Shown in pieces: positions 21,585-29,343 of a DNA stretch of 40,943 nt (its first letter is position 1; each line of letters opens with the position of its first letter). The DNA lies in contig QHXW01000125.1 in the NCBI GenBank assembly GCA_003223115.1, forward strand, positions 1 through 40,943. Direction: 5' to 3'. This DNA comes from Acidobacteriota bacterium. GTDB taxonomy: Bacteria; Acidobacteriota; Terriglobia; Bryobacterales; Bryobacteraceae. Both the position numbers and the translations under genes were made by a program. Below the pieces are notes generated by a model. That model was not told the DNA's origin. It worked only from the letters and a program-made list of their open reading frames with translations, and searched no databases.

Positions 21585-21613
21585 ACCACAGATGGACAAG
21601 AATAAACGCGGAC
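21585..21613 (+). repeat. Dispersed intergenic repeat, copy 1 (CAGATGRACA type)
   Basis: ACCACAGATGGACAAGAATAAACGCGGAC resembles the segment at 23750-23780. Both sit shortly after a stop codon. Similar CACAGATGAACACAG phrases recur between genes of many environmental bacteria (from memory, not checked). This copy can be read as the start of an unlikely N-terminal extension of the GNAT gene; it is better treated as non-coding. The two copies match only imperfectly. Confidence 0.45.
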
Positions 21614-21669
21614 CCCGGCAAGACGCCGAAATCAACTCCGGCGGCGCTAGGGAGCAGGGCCACGGCATT

Positions 21670-22491
21670 ATGACTCCGCGAATTTTGACTGCTTCGGACA
21701 TTCCCGAGTGCATGCGCCTCAAAGAATCGGCGGGCTGGAATCAGACGGAGCAGGACTGGCGCAACGTGATGGCGCTCGCGCCCGAAGGCTGTCTCGGGAT
21801 TGAGGAGAGCGGCGCCGTCGTCGCAACTACGACCGCCGTTTGTTTCGGCCAAGAGTTGGGCTGGATCGGCATGGTGCTCACCGACCCGGCATATCGCGGC
21901 CGCGGCTACGCGCGATGTTTGATGCAAGAGGCGCTGGCTCAGTTGAGCGCCCGGCGAGTTCGCTGGATCAAGCTGGATGCCACGGACATGGGGAGGCCAC
22001 TCTATGAGCAGCTCGGATTTCGAACCGAGGGCCTCATTGAGCGTTGGCTGAGGCCGCCGGGTGCGGTCCTTCCGCCATGCACCGCACCTGGACCCTTCCG
22101 ACTCGATGTTGCGCTTGATCGCGAGGCATTCGGTGCGGACCGTAGCGAACTGCTCGAGGTCCTGGCGAAAATGGAAACGGCGACGCTGGAGAGCGGTGCA
22201 TATGCCATGGGCCGGCCAGGATCGAAGGCTCACTACTTTGGTCCGTGCGTCAGCCGGTCCCGCGAACACGCACGTGATCTATTGACCTGGTTTCTCGGGC
22301 AACATCAGCGGGAGCCGGTCTACTGGGATGTTCTTTCCGCTAACAGCGAGGCCGTGGATCTGGCACGCGAGCATGGATTCGAAAAAGTGCGTACGCTCTC
22401 TCGCATGTCGCTGGATAGTGTGGCGGACACCCCGCGGCTGGATAATCATGACGAGTTAGTCTTCGCGGCGGCTGGCTTCGAATATGGTTAA
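21670..22491 (+). CDS. GNAT-family N-acetyltransferase with C-terminal YitH/Acetyltransf_18-like domain
   Basis: A 273-residue acetyltransferase with two parts. Residues of about 1-135 form a GNAT domain with the acetyl-CoA loop DPAYRGRGYARCLMQEAL (R/Q-x-x-G-x-G/A motif) and LYEQLGFRTEG. Residues of about 150-270 are the C-terminal domain typical of the YitH/HolE-like family, with VYWDVLSANSEAVDLAREHG, then FEKVRTLSRM. Such enzymes acetylate small amines or remain uncharacterised. ATG 21670 (MTPRILTASDIPECMRLKES) is chosen because family similarity begins there; the in-frame ATG 21592 lies inside an intergenic repeat. It follows the permease pair by 105 bp. No clear Shine-Dalgarno or promoter. 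Confidence 0.85.
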   Translation: MTPRILTASDIPECMRLKESAGWNQTEQDWRNVMALAPEGCLGIEESGAVVATTTAVCFGQELGWIGMVLTDPAYRGRGYARCLMQEALAQLSARRVRWIKLDATDMGRPLYEQLGFRTEGLIERWLRPPGAVLPPCTAPGPFRLDVALDREAFGADRSELLEVLAKMETATLESGAYAMGRPGSKAHYFGPCVSRSREHARDLLTWFLGQHQREPVYWDVLSANSEAVDLAREHGFEKVRTLSRMSLDSVADTPRLDNHDELVFAAAGFEYG

Positions 22492-22611
22492 TCGGGTTCC
22501 GGCTATTTCACGTTCGTTTGCCTGCTGGTGCCCTTAGGCGTCAAGAACTCCGGCGGCTGATCTGATGCGTGCCATGGTGACCGCCCTAGGGTTCGATGTC
22601 GCTGCGTCTGT

Positions 22612-22617
22612 TAGAAT
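22612..22617 (+). promoter_or_regulatory. Putative -10 element TAGAAT before the triple-RidA gene
   Basis: TTAGAATT ends about 16 nt before ATG 22634. The predicted leader would be only about 10 nt and lacks a Shine-Dalgarno sequence. The same octamer precedes the receptor gene at 13571. Confidence 0.4.
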
Positions 22618-22633
22618 TTCATCCTTGACCTCT

Positions 22634-23749
22634 ATGAACAAACTTGGCGCGCTAGCACTCTGTGCTCTGATGGCGTACGCGGGTCCGTTTGACAAGAAAA
22701 AGAAAAAAGGAGAGGACGAAGAAATCACCCAGGTCCTGCAGCTTCCCAAGGAGCCGCCCAGCGCAACGGTTGCGGAGACGGCGCGGTTGGTCTTCCATGT
22801 TTCACCGCTGTCGTCCAAGGGCTTGCTCTCACAGCAGGTGCGCGAGGCGTTGAAGTCGCTGCACCGGTCGGTAGGCAGCGCAACCATCGTGAAGCTGCGC
22901 GCTTTCGTGGCCGGAAGCGGTGATATGCGGCGTGTGCCCCAAATCGTCAGCGAGATCTTCACCGACCGTCATCAGTCGCTGCCCGCGGTGAGCGTGGTAC
23001 AGGTGGGCGGCCTTCCGCTGGAGGGCGCACAGGTGGTGCTCGAATCCATTTCGGCGGCAAAAAAGGACGTGAATAGGAATGGCCTGATCTTCATCTCGGG
23101 GCAGGCTGCCACGGATGAAAAACCGCTGCAGCCGGTAGTCACATTAGCCCAGAAGTCGCTGGCAGATTTGCGCGCGGCGGTTCGAGGCGCTGGAGGCGAA
23201 GTGGAGGACGTAGTACGCGGAACCTGCTTCATGAGTTCCCTCGAGGGATTAGACAAAGTGAGAGGATTGGTTCAATCAGAGTACGGCTCGGCAACCTGGA
23301 ACTATGTGCAAATCCAGCGAGCGCCGGCGCACTCGACTGTCGAATGCGAAGCGGTAGCACGCGCCCGCGTGAAGATTGACGGCCCCTTGCAGTTTCTCAA
23401 TCCGGATGGTTTGACGAAATCGCAGAACTACTCTCAGATTGCTCTAGTCGGTGCGCCTCGCGTGGCACTCACCGGTACGCAGGTGGCGTTCGGTTCGCAG
23501 GATTCCGATGTGCGGCTGGCGTTCCAGCGGCTGGAAAAAGAACTGGTGCAAGTGGGAGCGTCGGTTAAGGATGTAGCCATGTCGCACATCTATCCTCTGT
23601 CGAACCAAAGTGCAGACCAAGTGCGCCGCATCAGGTTCGAGTTTTACGACAAAGGCCGGCCGCCGGCCAGCACCATGCTGATCTTTGAAGGCCTGCCCTC
23701 AATGGATGCGAGTTTCGCCGTGGACGCCGTGGCGGTAGTGGGCAATTGA
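22634..23749 (+). CDS. Exported protein with three tandem RidA/YjgF-like domains
   Basis: A 371-residue protein with a signal peptide (MNKLGALALCALMAYAGPFD) and a Lys/Glu-rich linker, followed by three RidA-like domains at about 45-142, 148-246 and 268-370. Typical elements include LIFISGQAATDEKPLQPVVT, the helix LAQKSLADLRAAVRGAGGEV, then EDVVRGTCFMSSL; the third has LVQVGASVKDVAMSHIYPL. RidA proteins form trimers with active sites between subunits and hydrolyse reactive imines using a conserved arginine in the P-x-R-[ST] strand. That position is not arginine in any of the three domains (PAVSVVQV, APAHSTVE, PPASTMLI), so classic deaminase activity is unlikely. One chain could fold as a pseudo-trimer in the periplasm (inference). 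A frame extension to GTG 22565 would lose the signal peptide. Confidence 0.8.
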   Translation: MNKLGALALCALMAYAGPFDKKKKKGEDEEITQVLQLPKEPPSATVAETARLVFHVSPLSSKGLLSQQVREALKSLHRSVGSATIVKLRAFVAGSGDMRRVPQIVSEIFTDRHQSLPAVSVVQVGGLPLEGAQVVLESISAAKKDVNRNGLIFISGQAATDEKPLQPVVTLAQKSLADLRAAVRGAGGEVEDVVRGTCFMSSLEGLDKVRGLVQSEYGSATWNYVQIQRAPAHSTVECEAVARARVKIDGPLQFLNPDGLTKSQNYSQIALVGAPRVALTGTQVAFGSQDSDVRLAFQRLEKELVQVGASVKDVAMSHIYPLSNQSADQVRRIRFEFYDKGRPPASTMLIFEGLPSMDASFAVDAVAVVGN

Positions 23750-23780
23750 AACAGCAGATGAACACAGAACAACACGGATT
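23750..23780 (+). repeat. Dispersed intergenic repeat, copy 2 (CAGATGRACA type)
   Basis: AACAGCAGATGAACACAGAACAACACGGATT begins right after the triple-RidA stop codon. It aligns with 21585-21613 over CAGATGRACA and the closing AAACRCGGA/CAACACGGA with small gaps. It probably belongs to a genome-wide intergenic family; function unknown. Confidence 0.45.
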
Positions 23781-23795
23781 TGTGGCTGACGCCGT

Positions 23796-24830
23796 ATGAC
23801 GAAAATGGTCGTAACGTTCGGAGAGATCATGCTGCGCCTCGCGCCACCGGGGTTCGAGCGCTTTCTGCAGACGCCGCAGTTTGTAGCGACATTCGGCGGC
23901 GGGGAAGCCAATGTGGCCGTGGTGCTGGCGGGTTTCGACTCTCCCGCCGCTTATGTGACGGTGCTGCCGCCCAACAATCCCATCGCCGATGCAGCGGTGG
24001 GTGAGCTGCGGCGCTTCGGGGTGGACACATCCCGCATCGTACGCGGCAAAGGGCGCATGGGAGTCTATTATGTCGAGAATGGCGCCAATCAGCGTCCCTC
24101 GAAAGTGGTTTACGACCGGGATGACAGCGCCATTGCGCTCGCGAAGCCGGGTGACATCGATTGGGATCGCGCGCTCGAGGGCGCCGGCTGGTTCCACATT
24201 ACGGGCATCACCCCGGCATTGAGCGCCTCGGCCGCGGAGCTGGCGCTTGAATCCGTGCGCCAAGCGAAAGAGAAAGGCCTCACCGTCTCCTGCGACCTGA
24301 ACTATCGCAAGAATCTTTGGAAGTACGGCAAGCCCGCGGCAGACGTCATGCGCGAGATGGTGAAGTTCGTGGACGTCGCCATCGCCAACGAAGAGGACGT
24401 GCAGATGGCGTTGGGAATTCAGGCGGACGTGGATGTGCACTCGGCTAAGCTCGATCGGGAGCAATACCGCGGACTGGCGGGCAAAGTGCTCGGCCAATTT
24501 TCCAATCTGAAGATGATCGCTATCACGCTGCGCGAATCGCACAGCGCGTCACACAACGGATGGTCTGCCTGTCTGTTCGACGGCAAGCAATTTCTCACTA
24601 GCCGTCATTACGACATCACCCATATCGTGGATCGCGTGGGTGGGGGTGATTGTTTCGCCGGCGGGCTGATCTACGGTTTGCAGGCGTTGACGGGTCCGCA
24701 GGAGGCGCTCGAGTTCGCAGTGGCCGCGTCCTGCCTGAAACATTCCATTCCAGGTGATTTCAACCGGTTCAGTGTGGACGAGGTCAAGAGTCTGCTCAAG
24801 GGCGGCGGCTCGGGGCGCGTTCAGCGCTAA
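23796..24830 (+). CDS. PfkB-family sugar kinase, 2-dehydro-3-deoxygluconokinase (KdgK)-like
   Basis: A 344-residue ribokinase/PfkB-fold kinase. The N-terminal signature is [15 protein letters not shown], then [15 protein letters not shown]. The C-terminal signature [16 protein letters not shown] contains the catalytic Asp (GGGDCF, usually GAGDxF) and the anion hole. [24 protein letters not shown] and HSIPGDFN are typical of KDG kinases, which phosphorylate 2-keto-3-deoxygluconate to KDPG in pectin/uronate or modified Entner-Doudoroff pathways. The specificity is inferred from overall similarity; an aldolase is not adjacent. ATG 23796 has no obvious ribosome site; a second ATG at 23805 is possible. 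It lies 46 bp after the RidA-type gene with a repeat in between. Confidence 0.88.
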   Translation: MTKMVVTFGEIMLRLAPPGFERFLQTPQFVATFGGGEANVAVVLAGFDSPAAYVTVLPPNNPIADAAVGELRRFGVDTSRIVRGKGRMGVYYVENGANQRPSKVVYDRDDSAIALAKPGDIDWDRALEGAGWFHITGITPALSASAAELALESVRQAKEKGLTVSCDLNYRKNLWKYGKPAADVMREMVKFVDVAIANEEDVQMALGIQADVDVHSAKLDREQYRGLAGKVLGQFSNLKMIAITLRESHSASHNGWSACLFDGKQFLTSRHYDITHIVDRVGGGDCFAGGLIYGLQALTGPQEALEFAVAASCLKHSIPGDFNRFSVDEVKSLLKGGGSGRVQR

Positions 24831-24865
24831 AACAAGTGGTCCGCCCGCGTCGATCCGGCATACGA

Positions 24866-24871
24866 TAAAAT
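24866..24871 (+). promoter_or_regulatory. Putative -10 element TAAAAT before the VWA gene
   Basis: TAAAAT in ATACGATAAAATAGC lies 21 nt before ATG 24893; the leader would be about 15 nt and contains a weak purine-rich GCGAAAGAG. No clear -35. Confidence 0.35.
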
Positions 24872-24892
24872 AGCTGCAAAGCGAAAGAGTCT

Positions 24893-26032
24893 ATGTTTCG
24901 GCGCATCCCGTTCGCGCTGGCGCTTACCGCATTCATCTTTGCGCAAGCGCAGCAAAACCCCGAGCCTCTCAAGACCGAACAGCCGAAACCTGCCGCGGCG
25001 CAGGCCCCACCCGCGCAGACACCGGCCTCCACGCCCGGGCCCGCACCAGCGCACGCGTCCGCAGCGCCTGCTGACCTTCAGCAAAAGCCCATTAAAGTTC
25101 AAGTAAACGAAGTCATTGTGCCGGTGACAGTCACAGACGAGAAGAACAAATTCGTCTCGAACCTCGACGCCAATGATTTCAGGATCTTTGATGAGGGTAG
25201 AGAACAGAAGCTGCACTTCTTCAGCCGGGAACACAGCCAGCCGGTCGTTGTAGGGTTTCTGATCGACCTGAGCAATGCGACTAGGCTGCATTGGAAAAAT
25301 TATCAGGACGCAGCAACGGAGCTGGCGCTGAATCTTCTCCCTGGGGACAATCCGAAATACAGCGCCTACCTGATCACCTACGGCAACGACGCCGAAGTTG
25401 CGGTCGATACTACTCACGATCCGGAAATGATCGTCGACAAGTTGCGCAAGGCGAAGCCGGGCGGTGGCGCTGCGCTGTTCGATGCGATTTATCTGGCCTG
25501 CCACAAACGCCACGTCGTTGACGGAGAGCCCTACGATCCGTGACGAGTAATCATCATCTTTGGCGACGGGCATGACACAGCGAGCAAGAAAGGTCTGGAT
25601 GAGGTTCTGGAACTTGCCCAGCGTAACCTGATCACGATTTACGGCATGAGTACCGTGGCGTTCGGCTTTACCAGCGAAGGAAGCAAGGACCTGGCGAGGT
25701 TAGCCGAAGAAACGGGCGGGCGCGTGGAGTACCCGTTGCAGAACCTGTATGCGGACGTTTCGGGCTACTTGTCGAGGCCTTCGGATGAAGGAAATTACGC
25801 CTACCAGGTGGGCACCGGAGCCTACGCGGCTGAACTTTCGAACGGGATTTTCCGCGCTGTGAACAATATCGCTGGTGAAGTGACAACGCAGTACATCCTG
25901 CGCTACACGCCGGACACCGATCCCAAGACCGAGGGAAAGACATTTCGCAACATTCGGGTCGCGGTGAACCTGCCGAACGTTAAAGTCCGTGCGCGCAAGG
26001 GCTACTATCCACAATCACTAGACAATCGCTAA
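24893..26032 (+). pseudogene. Acidobacterial VWFA-related exported protein, interrupted by one in-frame TGA
   Basis: One continuous frame of 380 codons apart from a single TGA at 25541-25543. The signal peptide covers about residues 1-19 (FALALTAFIFAQA), then a Pro/Ala-rich linker to about 62, then the acidobacterial VWA-related domain (TIGR03436 type): IKVQVNEVIVPVTVTDEKNK, then VSNLDANDFRIFDEGREQKL, VVGFLIDLSNATR (MIDAS-like, second Ser replaced by Ala), then PYDP-stop-RVIIIFGDGHDTASKK and LITIYGMSTVAFGFTSEG, and TQYILRYTPD near the end. The stop reads TGA where CGA would continue the sequence, a single C-to-T change, with no frameshift. It is either a very young pseudogene, a leaky UGA-C readthrough gene, or a base error. 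Family function is unknown, probably adhesion or surface interaction. Confidence 0.8.
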
Positions 26033-26055
26033 CCTGGTCCGAAGAGAACACATAC

Positions 26056-26862
26056 ATGCCAGTGATCTCCATTGCTACCGGGCGCAGGAAACCCGGCGAC
26101 TTGCGCAATGGCGAATACCTTCTGCCCGGCAAGCCGCGGCGGAATGTCGGAGTGCTGCTATTGGATCCGGAACACGAGAGGTTGTACGTAAAAATCCGTG
26201 GTCATTGGGAGGACGTCACCGATCCGGATGACGTAGCGCTGCTCACGTCGCTCGCCGGGGATTTTGAAGCCAAGATCCGTGAAATGGGCGGCGCCAACTT
26301 TCTCCACACGCTGGAAGACACACTCTCAAATACTTTGCAGTTAAGTGACCGAACGAGAATTCAGGTCACGGATTGGACGCGCGCTCTCGAAGATCTCTAT
26401 GACGAGCATGTCGAGACCGCGGAGATCAAACGATACGTCACCCATCTGCCCATCTATTCACTCAAGACCGCGGCCACCAGGCTCGGTGAAGAACGTGAAG
26501 TGGAGGAGGAGTCGTGGATCAGGACGCCGCCGGCGCTGCGACTCTCACCGGACATGTTCGTGGCGCGTGTTGTGGGCCGCTCCATGGAGCCCCGGATTCC
26601 GGATGGCAGTCTCTGCGTCTTCCGCGGGAACCTCGTGGGATCGCGGCAAGCGAAGTTAGCACTGGTGGAACGTTTCGGCACAGCCAACACCAGCGCCCGC
26701 TACTCCATCAAGAAGTACACGAGCAAGAAGACCTATACCCCAGAGGGCGAGTGGCAACACGCGGAGGTGCGGCTCGAGCCGCTCGATAAGGAGTTCGAAG
26801 GCTTCGAGCTCGAAGAAGGCGAGTGCCGGGTAATCGCCGAATTCGTTCAGGTGCTGGAGTAA
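26056..26862 (+). CDS. Peptidase S24 (LexA/UmuD-like) domain protein without HTH
   Basis: A 268-residue protein. The C-terminal part (about 165-265) is an S24/LexA-type domain: MFVARVVGRSMEPRIPDGSLC with catalytic Ser176 in GRSMEP, and YSIKKYTSKK with Lys219 as the expected general base. These domains cleave themselves or act as self-processing switches in repressors. Unlike LexA or phage repressors there is no N-terminal helix-turn-helix; the first 160 residues are unrecognised, starting with GRRKPGDLRNGEYLLPGKPR, then VGVLLLDPEHERLYVKIRG, and an acidic middle segment (LGEEREVEEES). No Ala-Gly or Cys-Gly autocleavage site was evident just before the domain. The gene overlaps mutY by 40 bp, suggesting a shared transcript with a DNA-repair enzyme. 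ATG with a weak GAAGAGA upstream. Confidence 0.75.
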   Translation: MPVISIATGRRKPGDLRNGEYLLPGKPRRNVGVLLLDPEHERLYVKIRGHWEDVTDPDDVALLTSLAGDFEAKIREMGGANFLHTLEDTLSNTLQLSDRTRIQVTDWTRALEDLYDEHVETAEIKRYVTHLPIYSLKTAATRLGEEREVEEESWIRTPPALRLSPDMFVARVVGRSMEPRIPDGSLCVFRGNLVGSRQAKLALVERFGTANTSARYSIKKYTSKKTYTPEGEWQHAEVRLEPLDKEFEGFELEEGECRVIAEFVQVLE

Positions 26863-27884
26863 CTCACATCGCTCGCGAATCGGTCCACATCCGCAGCTCA
26901 CGGTTTTCAGCCGCGTTGCTCGGGTGGTACGAACACAACCGGCGCGATCTACCTTGGCGTCACACGCGCGATCCATACCGCATTCTGGTTTCTGAAATCA
27001 TGCTGCAGCAGACTCGCGCTGAAGTAGTGATTCCGTATTACCAACGTTTTCTCGAGCGCTTTCCTGACGCGGCAACTTTGGCCCAGGCGAAGCAGGCGGA
27101 TGTGCTGGCATGCTGGAGCGGGCTCGGCTATTACTCGCGCGCGCGAAATTTGCAAGCTGCCGCACGCGCCATCACCGCGAGCGGAGGCTTTCCGCGAGAC
27201 TACCATTCCCTTCGGGCGCTGCCAGGCGTGGGTCCCTATACGGCGGCCGCGGTCTCGAGCATCGCGTTCGATCAGCCCTGTGCCGTGCTCGACGGTAACG
27301 TGTTGCGAGTCATAGCGAGAATCACCAATGACGGCAGCGATATTGCCTTAGCCAGAACGCGGGCACAATTTCAAAGAGTGGCTGACGGGCTTCTGGCGCC
27401 GGAATGCCCTGGAGACTTCAACCAGGCCATGATGGAACTCGGCGCGACCATCTGCCTGCCGCGTGCGCCCGGGTGCACGTCCTGTCCGGTAGCCCGGTTT
27501 TGCGAAGCGTGCAAGGCTGGAACACAAGGTGAGTTGCCGGTGAAATCCGGAAAACTGCAGCCCCAGACCATTCGCGCCGAAGTGGTCATCGTCGAAAAGG
27601 ACAGCAAGATTCTATTGCACAGAAGGGCCGCAAGGGAGAGACGCATGGCGGGATTTTGGGATTTGCCGCAACCGGCTGAACTGAACGGCCTGCATTCTGT
27701 CGTAACACTCGGGTCATTCCGCCATACCATTACCCATCACCATTACACATTAAACGTGCTGGCCGGCGCGGTTCCGCACATTCCCCGCGGATTCCGCTGG
27801 TGGCGACTTGACCGGATGCAGGATATTCCGTTGAGCACCATTGCCCGGAAAGCAATACGCCTACGCCATCCGCGCACAAATTAA
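26823..27884 (+). CDS. mutY: A/G-specific adenine DNA glycosylase
   Basis: A protein of up to 353 residues with the complete MutY plan. It removes adenine mispaired with 8-oxoguanine. Seen are the catalytic Glu in VSEIMLQQTRAEVV, the helix-hairpin-helix ALPGVGPYTAAAVSSIAF, the catalytic Asp in CAVLDGNVLRVIAR, the [4Fe-4S] cysteines in CLPRAPGCTSCPVARFC, and a C-terminal NUDIX-like domain (AEVVIVEKDSKILLHRR, FWDLPQP, HTITHHHYTLNVLAG) that reads the oxoG strand. GTG 26823, inside the preceding gene, is the only start codon before the conserved FSAALLGWYEHNRRDLPWR; TTG 26916 would remove part of it. The 40-bp overlap implies coupled expression with the S24-type gene. Confidence 0.93.
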   Translation: MPGNRRIRSGAGVTHIARESVHIRSSRFSAALLGWYEHNRRDLPWRHTRDPYRILVSEIMLQQTRAEVVIPYYQRFLERFPDAATLAQAKQADVLACWSGLGYYSRARNLQAAARAITASGGFPRDYHSLRALPGVGPYTAAAVSSIAFDQPCAVLDGNVLRVIARITNDGSDIALARTRAQFQRVADGLLAPECPGDFNQAMMELGATICLPRAPGCTSCPVARFCEACKAGTQGELPVKSGKLQPQTIRAEVVIVEKDSKILLHRRAARERRMAGFWDLPQPAELNGLHSVVTLGSFRHTITHHHYTLNVLAGAVPHIPRGFRWWRLDRMQDIPLSTIARKAIRLRHPRTN

Positions 27885-27945
27885 CGACGGTTAAACATTA
27901 AGAGCCGAGTACCCGGAGCCGGGCCAGTGTTCGTATCAGTAGATT

Positions 27946-29280
27946 ATGACTCGAAAGAAAATCATGATCACCAAGTTTGCGGTGGCGCTCGCCGTGGTGC
28001 CGGTTTTGATCTATGCCTACGCGGAAGGTCCGGATCCCGGTTATGCGAGTGTGCCGAGCGAGTCCGACTGCACCTCCTGCCACCGGGGAACACTGAACTC
28101 AGGTCCCGGGAACGTAAAGGTCGCGTTCCCAAATGGGTTGACGTATTCCCCGGGAGTGAAGCAGCACCTGGTCCTAACGATCCAGGACCCGAGCCAGCAG
28201 CGCTGGGGCTTCGAGCTTACGGCGCGTCAGGCAAACAGCACGCAAACTGAAGCCGGAAGCTTTATGCCCGGCTCGGACGGATTTACTCAGGTAATTTGCT
28301 CGTCGCCGAATGCTCTGCCGTCAATCCTGCCCTGCTCGGCGACTGCTCCGCTCGAATATATCGAGCACAGTTTCAAAGGTACGCGGCCCGGGCAGACCGG
28401 CTCGGCCACATTCGAATTCGACTGGACACCACCAGCCAGCAATGCCGGCAACGTCGTGGTTTATGTCGCGGGCAATGCCGCCAACGGCGACGGTGGCCTT
28501 TTTGGAGACCACATTTATAGCGCCAGCTACACGTTGACGCCTGCTGCAAGCGGCAGCGGAAATCCGGCCATCACGCGCGTGGAGAACGCAGCGGGCTTTC
28601 AGGCGACCATTGCTCCCGGAGCCTGGCTGGACATTAGGGGCACAAATCTGGCCTCGACCACCGATACCTGGGGCAAGGCCGTGGTCAACGGAGTTCTGCC
28701 CACGCAACTGGATGGCGTGAGCGTTACCATTGGCGGCAAGCCCGCGTTTATCTACTTCGTGAGTCCCACGCAGATCAACGCGCTGGCGCCACTGGACGTT
28801 GGAACCGGCAATGTGCAAGTGGTGGTGAGTAATAAGGGCATCATAAGCAATGCGGCAAACGCGGTAGTGGATCAGTTTTCACCGGCGTGCTTCCTGTGGC
28901 CTGGAAGCTACGTGGTGGCCACTCGCCAGGATTTCTCACTAGCGGTGAAGAGCGCCGAATTTCAGGGCCTGACGACTACGCCGGCTAAACCTGGCGATAT
29001 TTTGATTCTCTGGGGGACAGGCTTCGGTCCGACAAACCCGCTGCCGCCGAATGGAAAGGTCGTTCCGGTCAACCCGGTCCACAATGTGGTCGACCAGCCT
29101 GTGGTGGCCATCGGCGGGGTCACGGCCAAGTTTTTCGGCGGCGCATTGGCATCGGGCAGCGCTGGTCTGTACCAGTTGGCCATCCAGGTACCCTCCCTGG
29201 CCGACGGTGACTGGCCCGTTTCGATTCATGTCGGGGGTGTATCTACACCAGCGGGGGCGCTTCTGACCGTCCGCAAGTAG
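27946..29280 (+). CDS. Exported protein with CxxCH Reeler-like (choice-of-anchor V) domain and C-terminal TIGR03437-type domain
   Basis: A 444-residue secreted protein. After a signal peptide (about 10-26, AVALAVVPVLIYAYA) comes a domain with DCTSCHRGTLNSGPGNVKVA, then GLTYSPGVKQHLVLTIQD and RWGFELTARQANSTQTEAG, the pattern of Reeler/choice-of-anchor V proteins; CTSCH could bind c-type haem. From about residue 205 to the end is the IPT/TIG-like TIGR03437 domain abundant in Solibacter: VENAAGFQATIAPGAWLDIRG, then VTIGGKPAFIYFVSPTQINA, DILILWGTGFGPTNP and GLYQLAIQVPSLADGDWPV. Its role is unknown, probably extracellular binding or adhesion. A decayed paralogue follows directly. There is no Shine-Dalgarno sequence before ATG 27946. 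Confidence 0.85.
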   Translation: MTRKKIMITKFAVALAVVPVLIYAYAEGPDPGYASVPSESDCTSCHRGTLNSGPGNVKVAFPNGLTYSPGVKQHLVLTIQDPSQQRWGFELTARQANSTQTEAGSFMPGSDGFTQVICSSPNALPSILPCSATAPLEYIEHSFKGTRPGQTGSATFEFDWTPPASNAGNVVVYVAGNAANGDGGLFGDHIYSASYTLTPAASGSGNPAITRVENAAGFQATIAPGAWLDIRGTNLASTTDTWGKAVVNGVLPTQLDGVSVTIGGKPAFIYFVSPTQINALAPLDVGTGNVQVVVSNKGIISNAANAVVDQFSPACFLWPGSYVVATRQDFSLAVKSAEFQGLTTTPAKPGDILILWGTGFGPTNPLPPNGKVVPVNPVHNVVDQPVVAIGGVTAKFFGGALASGSAGLYQLAIQVPSLADGDWPVSIHVGGVSTPAGALLTVRK

Positions 29281-29343
29281 CGAAAGACGTAACCGTAGCG
29301 CCCGCCGCGACGCTGGAAGTACAATGCTCGTCGGTCTCCCCCG

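Noticed and set aside
25541-25543. Selenocysteine at the UGA of the VWA gene
   Set aside because: The position corresponds to Arg in the rebuilt sequence, no bacterial SECIS-like hairpin is evident right after it, and no selenoprotein family is involved.
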